Positions 36,357 through 49,160 of a DNA stretch of 64,000 bases are shown here, piece by piece. The position numbers were made by a program, and so were the translations under genes. The stretch is taken from contig NC_016474.1 in the NCBI RefSeq assembly GCF_000226095.1, positions 2,790,001-2,854,000 on the forward strand, read 5' to 3'. The notes beneath the pieces were generated by a model. The model saw only the letters and a program-made list of their open reading frames with translations. It did not search any database and had not been told where the DNA came from. The first letter of the stretch is position 1. Each line of letters starts with the position of its first letter. The stretch is from Thermothelomyces thermophilus ATCC 42464 (Eukaryota; Ascomycota; Sordariomycetes; Sordariales; Chaetomiaceae).

Positions 36357-39300
36357 CGGGTTCCTATAAGTTGTCTTCTAGTCTAAAATCAAGCTATTTA
36401 ACCAGATATTATAGTTCTCTATTGACGATATATAAATCTAGAATTTCTTTGACATCCTATTCTTCCTCTTTGTCCTTTGCTTCGATATTTATAGCAATCT
36501 TGGCGTCCTTTGGCGCTAGTTCCAAGAGTAAAATATAAAAAATGTCTGTCTGTAGTCGTATAGATGACAGTAATGATAGTCGATAGTTAGATATCGAGAT
36601 TCGTTCTTTGATAACGAATAGTCCTAATTTTTTAAAGTCTAGCTTCTTGCTTGGTCGTTTAGTTTATAGGTATCGTAAGATTAGGTAAACTTTGTCTCCC
36701 CTCTCTAGGCAAGGTCCCTCGAGCCTATGTTTGTCGTAGTATTTCTTTATTCTGGTCTTAACAAACTCGAGTTCCTTTTTAAGCTTCTCATATAGTGCGT
36801 ACATCTATTTTACTTTGACTACTGCTCTCGGCACTATAACCTCTAGTCCTTGCCTAAGGTCTGCTTCGTATCTGTAGTTCGTAAAGAATGGTATGACCTT
36901 GGTCGTTTCCGTTAGCATCGTGTTATAAGCAAGTTATACTATTAGTAACAGTATAACCTAGTCATTTTGCTAATAGTTAACGTAAGAACGGAGATACTGT
37001 TTGATGACTTGGTTTAGTCGCTCCGTTTGTCTGTCGGTCTACGGGTGATATACCGTTAATAGCTTGCTATTAACGCCTAATTGTCGTATTAACGCTTGCT
37101 AGAACTTCGATACGAATTTGGTGTCTCTGTCGGTAATCTATTCTTGTAGCCAAGCATATACTAATGTAACTTGCCGATAGATCACGTCTACTAGCTGTTT
37201 AGCTATCTAGGATTCCTTGTAGGGGAAGAAGTATACCCATTTAGTTAGGCAATCTACTATAGTAAGGATGCTATTGTAGATTACTCCTATAGCTATATCC
37301 TTAGATTCTAGTAGCTTCGTAATGAAGTCTATCGTAACTAAACTCTATAGTTTGTCAGGTATTAGCAGTGGCTAAAGTAGCCTATACAGCTTATATCGTG
37401 CCGTTTTGCTTCGATTACAGATATCGCAGCTTCGTACGACTTCCTTAACTTGTGCCGTTAACTGTAGAAAGTCGTAGTGTTTCTTGACTTGTGTAACAGT
37501 TTTCGTAACTCCTTTATATCCTCCGAGTTTCGATTCGTAGAGTTCTTAAATCATTCGCAGCTATTGATCTTTATTGTAGATATACGCTTTGCCTCAGTAC
37601 TAGAGTTTCCCATCTCTTTCTTCGACTCTATTAGGTACTACTGGTCTAGGTGCCGTTTGATACTATGTCTCGTTGGTCCTTTCTTCCCAAAAGATTGTGT
37701 AACACTCTAGGAACGAGTCAAGTAGATCATCTTCTATAGGTACCTACATTTTATAATGCAACGTCTTATCTATTTGTTCCTTAAATAACGGTAGCGTTGT
37801 TTCCGTTCGTCCTTCCGTGTGATCCGTTCGTCGGCTTAAGATGTCTGCTCGTATGTTTTCTTTACCTTTCTTATAGCGGATCTCGAAGTTGAATTCCACG
37901 AGGAATTCTGCCCATCGTATTTGTCGTCTGTTAAGTTCCTTCGTCGTCGTAAAGTATCGTAAATTCTTATGATCTGTATATACTTATACTAGTTTAATTA
38001 TACCACTAAGATATAGTCGCTATTCCTTAAAAGCTTCGATAATTGTAAGTAGTTCCTTATCGTAGATCAGATAATTAAGACGTAGTCTGTTAAGCTTCTT
38101 TAAAAAGAAGGCTACAGGATATAGCTTTCCTTGTCCGTCTCGTTATCCTAATTGTCCTCCGATAGCATAGTCTGAAGCGTCCGTTTCTACCTCAAATGGT
38201 TTCTTGGGATCTAGTAGTACCAGTACTAGGTCTTTAGTAATAGTGTCGTAGATCTATATAAATGCTTACTTGTATTATCCTCCCTATTGGAATTTAGTAT
38301 TCTTCTTAGTAAGTTTGTATAAAGGCCGTACGATCGCTTTAAAGTTCCTAATAAACATTCGGTAGAAGTTTGCAAATCTGATAAAGCTTCGTACTTCCGT
38401 GACTATCGTTAGTTATAGCCAATTCTTGATAGCTTTAACCTTTAAAGGTTCTATCCGAATTTGTCCTAGGGATATTTTATACCCTAAAAATACCGTTTTC
38501 CTAATGTAGAATTCGCTCTTTCCCTTGTTAACTAATAGCTTGTATATATATAGCGCGTCTAGCACTACTCTTACGTGCTTCCGGTATTTATCTATCGTCT
38601 TAGAGAAGATGAGTATATTATCGAGATAATATACCGTAAATTTGTCGAGAAAGGGTCAGATAGCTTGATCAATCAGGGCTTAGAACGTTGCTAGCGCGTT
38701 TGTAAGTCCGAATGGTATGACGAGGTACTCGTAGTGGCTATAGGGTGTCCTAAAGGCCGTTTTCCACTCGTTGCCTTCTTTAATCTATATATAGTTATAG
38801 GCCGATAGCAAGTCAAGACACGTGAAATATTAGGCTCCTGCTAACTAATCTCGGAGCTATAAGATTAGCAGTAATAGGTATCGGTTTTTTACGGTCTGTT
38901 CGTTAAGTTGCCGATAGTCGACATATAACTATAGCTTTCCGTCTTTCTTAGGCATAAACAGGATTAGGTAGCCTACTAGCGATATTAACAGGCAGATATA
39001 TCCTCTTCAAAGGTTCTCTTCCAAATATTACTTAAGTTCTTCGTTCTACGTTTAGTTCGTATAGTAAATCTTAAAGAACTTTAGTTATACTCCTTCCTTA
39101 AGCTTGATCTTGTAATCCTATAGGCCGTATTCTAGTAATCCTTCTAGATATTTTGGTTCGAATGCTAGGTGTCCTTTGTATTCCTTCGGTACTTCCCTAG
39201 TCTTGTCTCGTCTCTTGGTTTTCTAATAGTATGCGAACTTAGTTCCATCTATAGCGATGCTAGCGATTTCTCCTGTCTCGACCTACTACTCCAATTATAG

Positions 39301-39890
39301 TGCTCCGCACTTATTAACGGAGAGAACAGCTATCGGCGGTTTAGCTCGTTCCTCCTATTATATTGTCGTTATCGTTTTACTGCTTCTTCTAGAGTCTGTA
39401 ATAGTCTATCTGCCACTGTTCGTCTCTTGCGGTAGATCCGTAGGACATGCCTTCCCCTAAGCATCGTCCTCTTACGATCCTTACATGCTCCCTATCTTGC
39501 TAGTTAAATATGACTCTATTCGGGGTCGTAGGTAGCTACCATTCTTCTAGCTAATGTCTAGGTTATAATCTTCATGCTATAGTAACCCTAGTATTATATC
39601 TTTATTATCGCCTATATCTATAATACTAAATACGACTACTATAGTCTTCCTTACTATAGTGATATTAATTAGTTTAGTCTTCCTACGTACCTATTACGTC
39701 GGAAATAGTCCTTTGACTATGCTATGCTTCCGCTTTATTCTCTAGGGTATCTGTAGCTGATTTACAAGCGTTAGCGAAATCAGGTTTATCTCTACTCTAC
39801 TATCTACTAGTACAAGCATTTCGTGCTATTTCCATTATGCTATTATCTATAGTCACTTGTCCTGCTATCGTCATCTAAAGATTATAGCGA
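36163..39890 (-). pseudogene. pol of element 5
   Basis: Likely stop TAA 36163-36165 (same distance from the accessory-gene stop as in element 7). Chromodomain about 36500-36350; integrase 36550-37900; RNase H near 37900-38200; RT active site YLDN at 38617-38628 (second Asp lost). Heavily interrupted by TAG/TAA. Right end approximate. Confidence 0.75.
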
Positions 39891-42240
39891 TTTCCTATAT
39901 TTCTACTAGGAGGTCTCGATATAGTAGCCTCTTACAGTAGTTCCTCCTATACTATGCTACTACTCGCCACTATATAGGCGTTAATGGTTTTTAGGCCCCT
40001 TGAAAGGCCCTAACCCGTTTCCCAGGTCAGTGCTGACCTCTTTAATCGTTCGGCTAATAGTAGCTTTATCTATTATGCTCATTTCTATAAGCCATTAAGT
40101 GCTTATAGCTTCTTACCATTAGGTCCGTTCTGCTTTCCATTATACGTACTATAGCTTTATCTAAAGCTCCCAAATTCGTAACTTCTTTTCGTCTGCATAG
40201 TAAAGGCAATCGTTACTCTAGTATAAGTCCTATATGTCTCGTCCTATTCCGTAGTGCCTAGGCCAGGCTCGTTTTAGAACTATCGTAATGCTTTCTAAAC
40301 TCTAGTCTTTAATCTTCTAGAGTAATTCGGCCGCTCTGTTTCCTACATCGTAGACCTACTCTACCGGGCGTAAGCTTCCGTCCTCATTTCCTTGTCAGGT
40401 CAGCTAGTGGTTGTTCTCGAATTTGTCGCAGAAGTAGTATTGGCATTCGTGTGCCACATATTGGAACTAGGGCACTTGCGTATATGCCTCGTATCGAGGG
40501 TATAATTGTATAGCATCGCCTAGGAGGTATTAGAATTCTCTTCCAAATCCTTCCTACTATATGTAGACCGTAGGTACTCTAATGCTAAGGTAGGAGTGTT
40601 TCTTCTAGTAGCTTTCCTACATACGCTCGTCTTTTCCGTGGTTCGCGTGTATAAACTAATATTCTAGGTTCCGTATGTCGTTACTAAGTTGCTAATCGTC
40701 AAAGCACTTAGCGTAGCTATCAGGTCTATTATATACTATAAGCTGTTCTCCTTTAATAGTTTCTACGATACGTCGGAGTTCCCTTGTCTCGTCCCTTATC
40801 TCATTGCTCTATTAGGCAAGTTAAGTCAAACGTTTATCCCGTTTGTGTAGTTCCGTGTTAAGCCAGAAAACTTCGTTACGGTATCCTTCGATTCGTTCCT
40901 ATAGGAATAGAACATTAGGTCTAGGTCTTTCGGTTCCTTAGGTGTCGGTCGTCTACGATCTATCCTACCTCTATATAACTATAAAACCCTACTGCCCTAA
41001 GGCTAGGAGAATCGAAATTGGCAGTATATACTCTCCGGCTATATCCCATTTAGCAAGACCCGTTTCTAGGTCTATAGTGACTAGTTCGGAATATAGTACT
41101 TATTTGTCTTCACCATTGCCATCATATCTAAGACTATCTATATTATTGCCCTTATCTTTGTAGCTTGTAGCTACTACTTTAGTGACATTCTTAGTGGTTT
41201 CGTCGATGTCTATGATTTCCTCGAGGGATTGGCTTCTACTCCTTCTTCGGGCTTTGACATTCTCGCTTATAGTGCCCTTTCTTTCCGTAGTTGTAATAGG
41301 TGACATTAGACTTGTCTTTAGTCGTCTTCTTCCGGTCCTGCTTCTACGTTATATCTATATCTATAGCTCTAGGGTACGTCCCGTATGAAGTACTAGCATA
41401 CGTTCGTTTTTTCTTGTCATTAGCCTTAACTATAGTTCTATTCGTTTGACCTTATTTCTGCTACTCTTATACGTAGAGCTAATCATCAATTCTGATAGCC
41501 TATGTAATGTATTCGTCCAAAGTCTTAGGTCGATCGTACTTATATAGCTTATCTTTAACCTTTTCCTTTAGGCTGTTATAGAACAATTGTATTAATGCCT
41601 TGTCGTTAAGTTAGGACTTGAAAATGTCCTATCTAAACTATGTGGTATAAGAGGCTGCTAACTTGGTCTATCGGAGATTGGTAAGTCTTTCTTATATATA
41701 GATTTTCTTATCTTTGTCGCTAAAAACCTTCTAAAGCTCTTCTTCGAAACGGTTGTAAGATCGGAAGACTGCCTATATAAATATGTCTTGGTCGTCTTTA
41801 TCTTCCTTAGTAAGATAGTTATTCTATATAGGCTTAAACCATCCAAGTACCTTGCCCTTTAGTCTCGTAGCTACGTAAAGAACTTTAGCTTTTTCGTCTA
41901 GAAACTTGTCATTATTAAGCCAGAAGTAGGATCGGAGGTTTGTTAGGAATCCTATAAGATCCTCCTTAGTTCCTCTATATTTACTAGGTAGTTCAATCTT
42001 AATATAGCTCGCTTTGACAGCCTCGAGCGTCTCGATTTTGGCATAGGCCTCGTTAATCAATTTCTATAAGTACTTTTCGCTATTCTCGAGTTCCTTGATT
42101 CGAGCTTAAGCAGCCTTATCTCTCTAGTCTAACTCCTAGATCCGCTGCTAGAGTTGACCAAGCTAGGCAAGCAGTTATTCGGCCGTGATGTTAGTATCTA
42201 TATTAGTATTAAGGTCGAGGTTACCTCTGTTCTAAACTAT
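39786..42240 (-). pseudogene. gag of element 5
   Basis: Start codon mutated to ATA (42238-42240); stop TAA 39786-39788. The span of 2455 nt is two short of the usual 2457, so at least one small indel shifts the frame. A 78-codon open stretch (41824-42060) is the capsid-like segment. The zinc knuckle near 41270-41300 has lost Cys residues. Confidence 0.75.
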
Positions 42241-42254
42241 GATAGAACAAAGGG

Positions 42255-42265
42255 AGTGATAGTAA
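42255..42265 (-). other. Primer binding site of element 5, type B variant
   Basis: Plus-strand AGTGATAGTAA. The LTR partner (42426-42436) reads AATGATAGCAA in element sense. Each differs from an inferred AGTGATAGCAA by one RIP-type change. The GATAG core replaces the GGTAA of types 1 and 2 in both partners. Confidence 0.65.
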
Positions 42266-42267
42266 CG

Positions 42268-42666
42268 TGTAACGAACCTAACTTAGACTTCTTCTGAAAG
42301 GGTTTAGACAAAGGTAGATTGAGCGGAGCTAGTAAGCAGGTCGTCTAAGGGATTTAGTAAAGCCAAAGGGTTTACAACAACACTTTAGTTGTCTCCTTAC
42401 AATGTTAGGGTACTGTGAGTTGTGATTGCTATCATTGGTAAACTCCTAGAGTTCGCTAGAACGAGTGACTATATATAATTTCCTTGTCCTTCCCCCTTGA
42501 GTCTTGATCGTGCGATCGCTGCTGCGATCCTACGATCGTTACCTAAGTGCTTGTCTTGATCGAAGTGCGATTACTGCGATTACTTCCTGATTGGTCCTTA
42601 AGTCTTGTGGTTCCTGATTGGTTCTGTGTGCCTTGCCGGGTCGCCTTGTGTAGCCAAATCGTGACA
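42268..42666 (-). repeat. 5' LTR of element 5 (type B U3)
   Basis: 399 bp, TGTAACGAACC to AAATCGTGACA. The CCTAG duplication follows. GATC palindromes in U3 as in the solo LTR. Confidence 0.95.
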
Positions 42667-42671
42667 CCTAG

Positions 42672-43186
42672 ACGCTATATTCCTACTAGCCTTTTTACTT
42701 TAATATTGCCTATATTATTGGCTAGTATATATAATCTCTAGGCAGTAGGAAAAAAAGCTAGGGAGAATGACCTTATTCTATAGAGTCTTAAATAGGTCTT
42801 TTTAACTTTACTTATTAGAGAGGTAGGAGTCTATATAATGGAGATAGGACTTTGTCTAGTTATATATAGCTATAGCCTAGTATAATCATTATAAGTGGCA
42901 AAGGATTACCTAGAATCGTTTTCTAGCTATGTCCTTCTATTTTTATAGAGGTAATACTAACTACTTAGGCTTTAAATCGCTAACGGCCTCCGGAAAGATA
43001 TAGATGTATAGCTTATAAAATATTAACGTATACTAAAGTAGGTTTAGAAGGTTATAGCCATTTAGGTACTCCTTTCTTAATATAAGCCCTTTAATGTCGT
43101 ATAGGCTTATAGTAATATTATACTAACACTAGCTAAAGTGTATTTTCCCCTAGCTATATAGCCTAGTATATAAGGGAAATAGGTAG
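42672..43186. other. Target locus, right part: decayed DNA of unknown origin
   Basis: Continuation of 25393-27689 across element 5. TA-rich, no recognisable domain on either strand, no tRNA seen. It ends at the 3' LTR of element 6 with GGTAG, whose partner lies beyond 64000. Confidence 0.6.
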
Positions 43187-43613
43187 TGTAACGAACCTAG
43201 CTTAGACTTCTTCTAAAAGGGTTCAGACGAAGGTAGATTAAGCGGGACAGGCAGGCAGGTCGTCTAAGGGATTCGGTAAAGCCAAAGGGTTTATAATAAC
43301 ACTTAGAGTTGTCTCTTACAGTAATTAGCAATGCTTGGTATAAGTACTGTGATTATAATTGTTACCACTAGTAAACTCCTAGAGTCTATTATAACAAGTA
43401 ACTATCTATATATATATATAATCCTAGGATTACTAGCGGTCGTGGTGATCCTCTATACTGGCTCACCTGGCTCACGACGTAAGCTAGTGATCCTCTGCTA
43501 GGATCATTTCTTGCTAAGTGTGATCCTATCCTAATTAGTCTATTATTCTTTAGCTTAATTAGCCTGTTTGTGTCGGTAGCCTAGGCGGCAGCTATATGTA
43601 TATTTCCGTGACA
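43187..43613 (-). repeat. 3' LTR of element 6 (type 2 U3)
   Basis: 427 bp, TGTAACGAACC to TTTCCGTGACA. Confidence 0.95.
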
Positions 43614-43630
43614 CGATGCCCTCCCTCTAA

Positions 43631-43649
43631 GGCTTTTAACCTAAAAGCC
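43631..43649. other. Conserved hairpin next to 3' LTR, element 6
   Basis: GGCTTTTA / TAAAAGCC around a 3-nt loop. The CG pairs of the other copies have become TA on both arms, so the stem is still perfect. Confidence 0.5.
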
Positions 43650-43741
43650 CTCTTTAGGTCGTTTCAAATAGCGCTAACATCCTTTTCTATGTATGCCTCG
43701 CAATTTTTTTCCCTTTTTCCGCACTGCTAGTGGCTAATAAG

Positions 43742-44401
43742 ATGGCAGATCGTATCTCTAAGCGCCAATCTTCGAAATCCTAATAGCGTGCCACGCTTGC
43801 TTCTTTTATTGACTCCTCTAGCGTAGACATCATGCCGTGTTCGTGGTGTTTCAAGCGGAACTTGGCTTGTCGTATAGCGTTAGGCTCTTCTCGCTGTAGC
43901 GAGTGTATACGTCGGGGTCGTTCTTGTAATAGTTCTGATGTAGCATCTGCTTGTTTATAGCCTAGTTATTGCCTTGATGTTTATAGCTAATCTTTTATAG
44001 TAACGAAGATTATATCTAAATAAAAATACGTAGAATAAGAAGAGGCTAATGCTAAAGAGGCCCTTTTCGTTCTTTAAACTTAACTTTAGACGGCTATCGG
44101 TCGATTAGCTTGTCTTTATCGCTAGAAACGTTTCTTAAAGGAATAGGGTTCCGAGCTATTTCATTAAGGTATATAGTCTCTAGAGAAAATAGAGGTAGAA
44201 AAACGGAGGGTATAGGATTCTAAGGCATGTATCATTAGTAATGTACGGTCCTAGGGTGTTAACGTCTTATTTGACTAGTCCTCTTTAGGCCTAGATTTAT
44301 TGGAGGCCGACTTAGCCGTTTTGTCTAAGCTAGTGCCTATAGTTAATCTAGGTTCTAGTAGTAGAACTACTGAAGTTTCTTAGGGCAATTTAGGTTCTTA
44401 A
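43742..44401 (+). pseudogene. Antisense accessory gene, type 2: all six cysteines kept
   Basis: Best copy for the metal-binding domain. ATG 43742, exon 1 to 43952, 48-nt intron 43953-44000 with intact GT and TAG ends and CTAAT near the 3' end, exon 2 44001-44401; coding length 612 nt, 203 residues. Six cysteines in exon 1 have the spacing C-X2-C-X6-C-X8-C-X2-C-X6-C, with Arg/Lys between them. This falls within the fungal Zn(II)2Cys6 range (C-X2-C-X6-C-X5-12-C-X2-C-X6-8-C). Exon 2 is Glu/Gln/Arg-rich and probably coiled coil, then Ser/Asp-rich. TAG/TAA at former CAG/CAA/TGG inactivate it. Whether it bound DNA or RNA is unknown. Confidence 0.7.
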
Positions 44402-47400
44402 CAGGTTCCTATAAGTTATCTTCTAGTCCAAAATCAAGCCATTTAACTAGATATTATAGTTCTCCGTTGACGATATGTAAATCTAGAATTTCTTCGACGT
44501 TCTATTCTTTCTCTTCGTCCTCTGCTTCGGTGTTTATAGCAATCTTGGCGTCCTTCGGCGCTAGTTCCAAGAGTGAAATATAAAAAACGTCTGTCTGTAG
44601 TCGTATAGATGACGGTAACGATAGTCGATAGTTAGACGTCGAGATTTGCTCCTTAATAACGAATGGTCCTAATTTTTTAAAGTCTAGCTTCTTGCTTAGT
44701 TGTTTGGTTTATAGGTATCGTAAGATTAAGTAAACTTTATCTCCCCTCTCTAGGTAAGGTCCCTCGAGCCTGTATTTATTGTAGTATTTCTTTATTCTAG
44801 TCTTAATAAACTCGAGTTCCTTTTTAAGCTTCTTATATAGTGTATATATCTGTTCTACCTTGACTGCTGCTCTCGGCACTATGACCTCTAGTCCTTGCCT
44901 AAGGTCTGCTTTGTATCTATAGTTTGCGAAGAATGGTATAACCTTAGTCGTTTCCGTTAGCGTCGTATTATAAGCAAGTTATACTATTAGCAATAGTATA
45001 ACCTAGTTATTTTACTAATAGTTGACGTAAGAACGGAGATACTATTCGATGACTTGGTTTAGTCGCTCCGTTTGTCCGTCGGTCTACGGGTAATATGCTG
45101 TTAACAGCTTGCTATTAACGCCTAATCGTCGTATTAACGCTTGCTAGAACTTCGATACGAATTTGGTGTCTCTGTCGGTAATCTATTCTTGTAGCCAAGC
45201 ATATACTGATGTAACTTGCCGATAGATTATGTCTGCTAGCTGTTTAGCTATCTAGGATTCCTTATAGGAGAAGAAGTATACCTATTTAGTTAGGCGATCT
45301 ACTATAGTAAGGATGCTATCGTAGATCACTTCTATAGCTATATCCTTAGATTCTAGCAGCTTCGTAATAAAGTCTATTATAACTAATCTCTATAGTTTGT
45401 TAGCTATTAGTAATGGCTAAAGTAGCCTATATGGCTTGTATTGTGCCGTTTTGCTTCGATTATAGATGTCGTAGCTTTATATAACTTCCTTGACTCGTGT
45501 CGTTAACTATAGAAAGTCGTAGTGTTTCTTGACTTGTGCGACAGTTTTCGTGACTCCTTTATATCCTCCGAGTTTCGACTTGTAGAGTTTTTGAATCATT
45601 CGCAGCTATTGATCTTTGTCGTGGATATACGCTTTGCCTCGGTACTAGAGTTTCCTATCTCTTTCTTTTACTTCGTTAGGTACTAGTAGTCTAGGTGCTA
45701 CTTGATACTATACCTCGTTAATCCTTTCTTCTCGAAAGATTGTATAACATTCTAGGAATGAGTCAAGTAGATTATCTTCTATAGGTGTCTACGTTTCGTG
45801 ATGCAACGTCCTATCTATTCGTTCCTTAAATAATGGTAGCGTTGTTTCCGTTTGTCCTTCTGTGTGACCTGTTTGTTGGCTTAAGATATTTGCTTGTACG
45901 TTTTCCTTGCCCTTCTTATAGCAGATCTCGAAGTTAAATTCCGCAAGGAATTCTGCCTATTGTATTTGTTGTCTATTAAGCTCCTTTGTCATTATAAAGT
46001 ATCGCAAGTTCTTGTAATCCATATATACTTATACTAGTTCGATTGTACTACTAAGGTATAGTCGCCATTCCTTAAAAGCTTCGACAATCGCAAGTAGTTC
46101 CTTGTCGTAGATCAGATAATTAAGACGTAGTCTATCGAGCTTTTTTGAAAAGAAGGCTATAGGATATAGCTTTCCTTGTCTGTCTCGTTATCCTAATTGT
46201 CCTCCGATAGTATAGTCTAAAGCGTCCGTTTCTACCTTAAATAGTTTCTTAGGATCTAGTAGTACTAGTACTAGGTCTTTAGTAATGGTGTTACGGATCT
46301 ATATAAATGCTTGCTTATATTGTCCTTCCTATTGGAATTTAGCATTCTTCTTGGTAAGTTCGTGCAAAGGTCGTACGATCGCTCTAAAGTTCCTAATAAA
46401 CATTCGGTAGAAGTTTATAAATCTAATAAAGCTTTATACTTCCATAACTATCGTTAGTTATAGCTAATTCTTAATAGCTTTAACCTTTAAAGGTTCTATC
46501 TAAATTTGTCCTAGGGATATTTCGTACCCCAAAAAGATTGTCTTCCTAACATGGAATTTGCTCTTTTCCTTGTTAACTGATAGCTTGTACGCGTATAGCG
46601 TGTCTAGTACTACTCTTATATACTTCTAGTGTTTGTCTATTGTCTTGGAGAAGATGAGTATATTGTCGAGATAATATACTGTAAATTTGTCAAGAAAGGG
46701 TCAGATAGCTTGATTAATTAGGGCTTAGAACGTTGCCGGCGCGTTTGTAAGTCCGAATGGCATGACGAGGTACTTATAGTGGCTATAGGGTGTCTTAAAG
46801 GCTATTTTCCACTTGTCGCCTTCTTTGATCTGTATATAGTTATAGGCCAATGGTAAGTCAAGACGCGTAAAATATTAGGCTCCTGCTAACTAATCTCGGA
46901 GCCGTGAGATTAGCGGTAATAGGTATCGGTTTTTCACGGTCTGTTCGTTAAGTTACCGATAGTTAATATATAATTGTAGCTTTCTGTCTTTCTTTAGTAT
47001 AAACAGGATTAGGTAGCCTGCTAGTAATGTCGACGGGCAGATATATCCTCTTCAAAGGTTCTCCTCTAAATATTGCTTAAGTTCTTCGTTCTACGTTTAG
47101 CTCGTATAGTAAATCTTAAAGAACTTTAGTCATGCTCCTTCCTTGAGCTTGATCTTGTGATCCTATAGGCCGTGTTCCGGTAATCCTTCTAGATATTTCG
47201 GTTCGAATGCTAGGTATCCTTTGTATTCCTTTGGTACTTCCCTAGTCTTATCTCGTCTCTCGGTTTTCTGATAGTATGTAAACTTAGTTCTATCTATGGC
47301 GATACTAGCGATTTCCCCTGTCTTGACCTACTGCTCTAATTGTAGTACTCCGTATTTATTAACGGAGAGAATAGCTATCGGCGGTTTAGCTCGTTCTTCC

Positions 47401-47935
47401 TATTATAGCGTTGGTATCGTTTTACTACTTCTTCTAGAGTCTATAGTGGTTTGTCTACTACTGTTCGTCTCTTATAGTAGATCCGTAGGATATGCCTTCC
47501 CCTAAGTATTATCCTCTTGCGATCCTTGTGTGCTCCCTATCTCGCTAGTCAAATACGACTCTATTCGGGGTCGTAGGTAGCTACTATTCTTCTAGCTAAT
47601 GTCTAGGTCGTAATCTTCATGCTATAGTAACCCTAGTATCATGTCTTTGTCGTTACCTATATTTATAATACTAAATATGACTGCTATAGTCTTTCCTACT
47701 ATAGTGATGTTAATCGGTTTGGTCTCCCTATGTACTTATTACATCGGAAATAGTCCTTTGACTATGCTATACTTCTACTTTATTCTCTAGGGTATCTGTA
47801 GCTAATTTATAAGCATTGGCGAAATCAGGTTTATCTCTGCTCCACTGTCTACTAGTACAAGCATTTCGTGCTGTTTCTATTATGCTGTTATCTATAGTCG
47901 CTTGTCATGCCGTCGTCGTCCAAAGATTATGGCGA
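44235..47935 (-). pseudogene. pol of element 6
   Basis: Stop TAA 44235-44237, then TGA, as in element 3. Chromodomain about 44550-44390; integrase 44600-45950; RNase H near 46000-46250; RT active site YLDN at 46662-46673. Many TAG/TAA. Right end approximate. Confidence 0.75.
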
Positions 47936-48629
47936 TTTCCCATGTTTCTGCTAGGAGGTCTCGATATAGTAGTCTCTTACGGCAGTTCCTCTTATACTAC
48001 GCTACTACTTGTCACTATATAGGCATTAATGGTTTTCAAGCCCCTTAAAGGGCTCTAACCTGTTTCCCAGGTTAGTACTAACCTCTTTAGTTATTTGGCT
48101 AATAGTAGCTTCGTCAATTGTACTTATCTCTATAAGCTATTAGGTACTTATAGTTTCCTACCATTAGGTCTATTTTGCTTTCCGTCGTACGTGCTATAGC
48201 TTCATCTAAAGTTCCTAAATTCGTAACTTCTTTTCGTCCGCGTAGTAGAGGCAATCGTTACTCTAGTATAAGTCCTATATATCTCGTCCTATTCTGTAGT
48301 ACCCAGGCCAAGCTCGTTTCAGAACTATCGTAATGCTTTCTAGACTCCGGTCTTCAATCTTCTAGAGCAATTCGGCTGCTCTGTTTCCTATATCGTAGAC
48401 CTACTCCACCAGGCGTAAGCTTCTATCCTTATTTCCTTGTTAGGTCGGCTAGTAGTTGTTCTCGAATTTGTTACGGAAGTGGTATCGGCATTCGTGTGCC
48501 ATACATTAGAACTAGGGCACTTACGTATATGCCTTATATTAAGGGTGTAATCGCGTAGCGTTGCCTAGGAGGTATTAGAATTCTCTCCCGAATCCTTCCT
48601 ATTATATATAGACTATAGGTACTCTAATG

Positions 48630-49028
48630 TGTAACAAACCTAACTTAGACTTCTTCTAAAAGGGTTTAGACAAAGGTAGATTAAGCGGAGCCAGTAAGCA
48701 GGTCATCTAAGGGATTCGGTAAAGCCAAAGGGTTTATAACAACACTTCAGTTATCTCCTTATAATGTTAGGGTACTGTGAGTTATGATTGCTATCACTAG
48801 TGAACTCCCAGAGTTTACTAAAACGAGTGACTATATATAATTTCCTTGTCCTTCCCCCTTGAGTCTTGATCGTACGATCGCTGCTACGATCCTGCGATCG
48901 TTACCCAAGTGCTCGTCTTGATCGAAGTACGATCACTGCGATCACTTCCTGATTGGTCCTTAGGTCTTGTGGTTCTTGATTGGTTCTATACGCCTTGCCG
49001 GGTTGCCTTATATAGCCAAATCGTAACA
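48630..49028 (-). repeat. 3' LTR of element 7 (type B U3)
   Basis: 399 bp, TGTAACAAACC to AAATCGTAACA. Confidence 0.95.
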
Positions 49029-49045
49029 CGATGCCCCTCCTTTAG

Positions 49046-49065
49046 GTCTTTCGTCCTCGAAAGAC
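49046..49065. other. Conserved hairpin next to 3' LTR, element 7 (type B form)
   Basis: Perfect 8-bp stem GTCTTTCG / CGAAAGAC with 4-nt loop. Compared with GGCTTTCG / CGAAAGCC in types 1 and 2, the second base pair has changed on both arms. Confidence 0.6.
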
Positions 49066-49160
49066 TCCGGTCCGTTTCAAATAGCGCTAACATCCCCTGT
49101 CTATATGTAATTACGTTTCCCAGTTTCTTCCCTCCTTTGCCTTCCTACGATGTTGTCGAG

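Larger units (their letters stand above)
27690..42666 (-). mobile_element. Element 5: complete type B chromovirus, split by element 4
   Basis: Perfect CCTAG duplication (27685-27689 and 42667-42671). Without element 4 and its duplicated TATAT the element is 7480 bp, close to element 7 (7482 bp). Both LTRs are 399 bp. It carries the intronless type 3 accessory gene. It was inserted before element 4, which landed in its 3' LTR. Confidence 0.95.
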
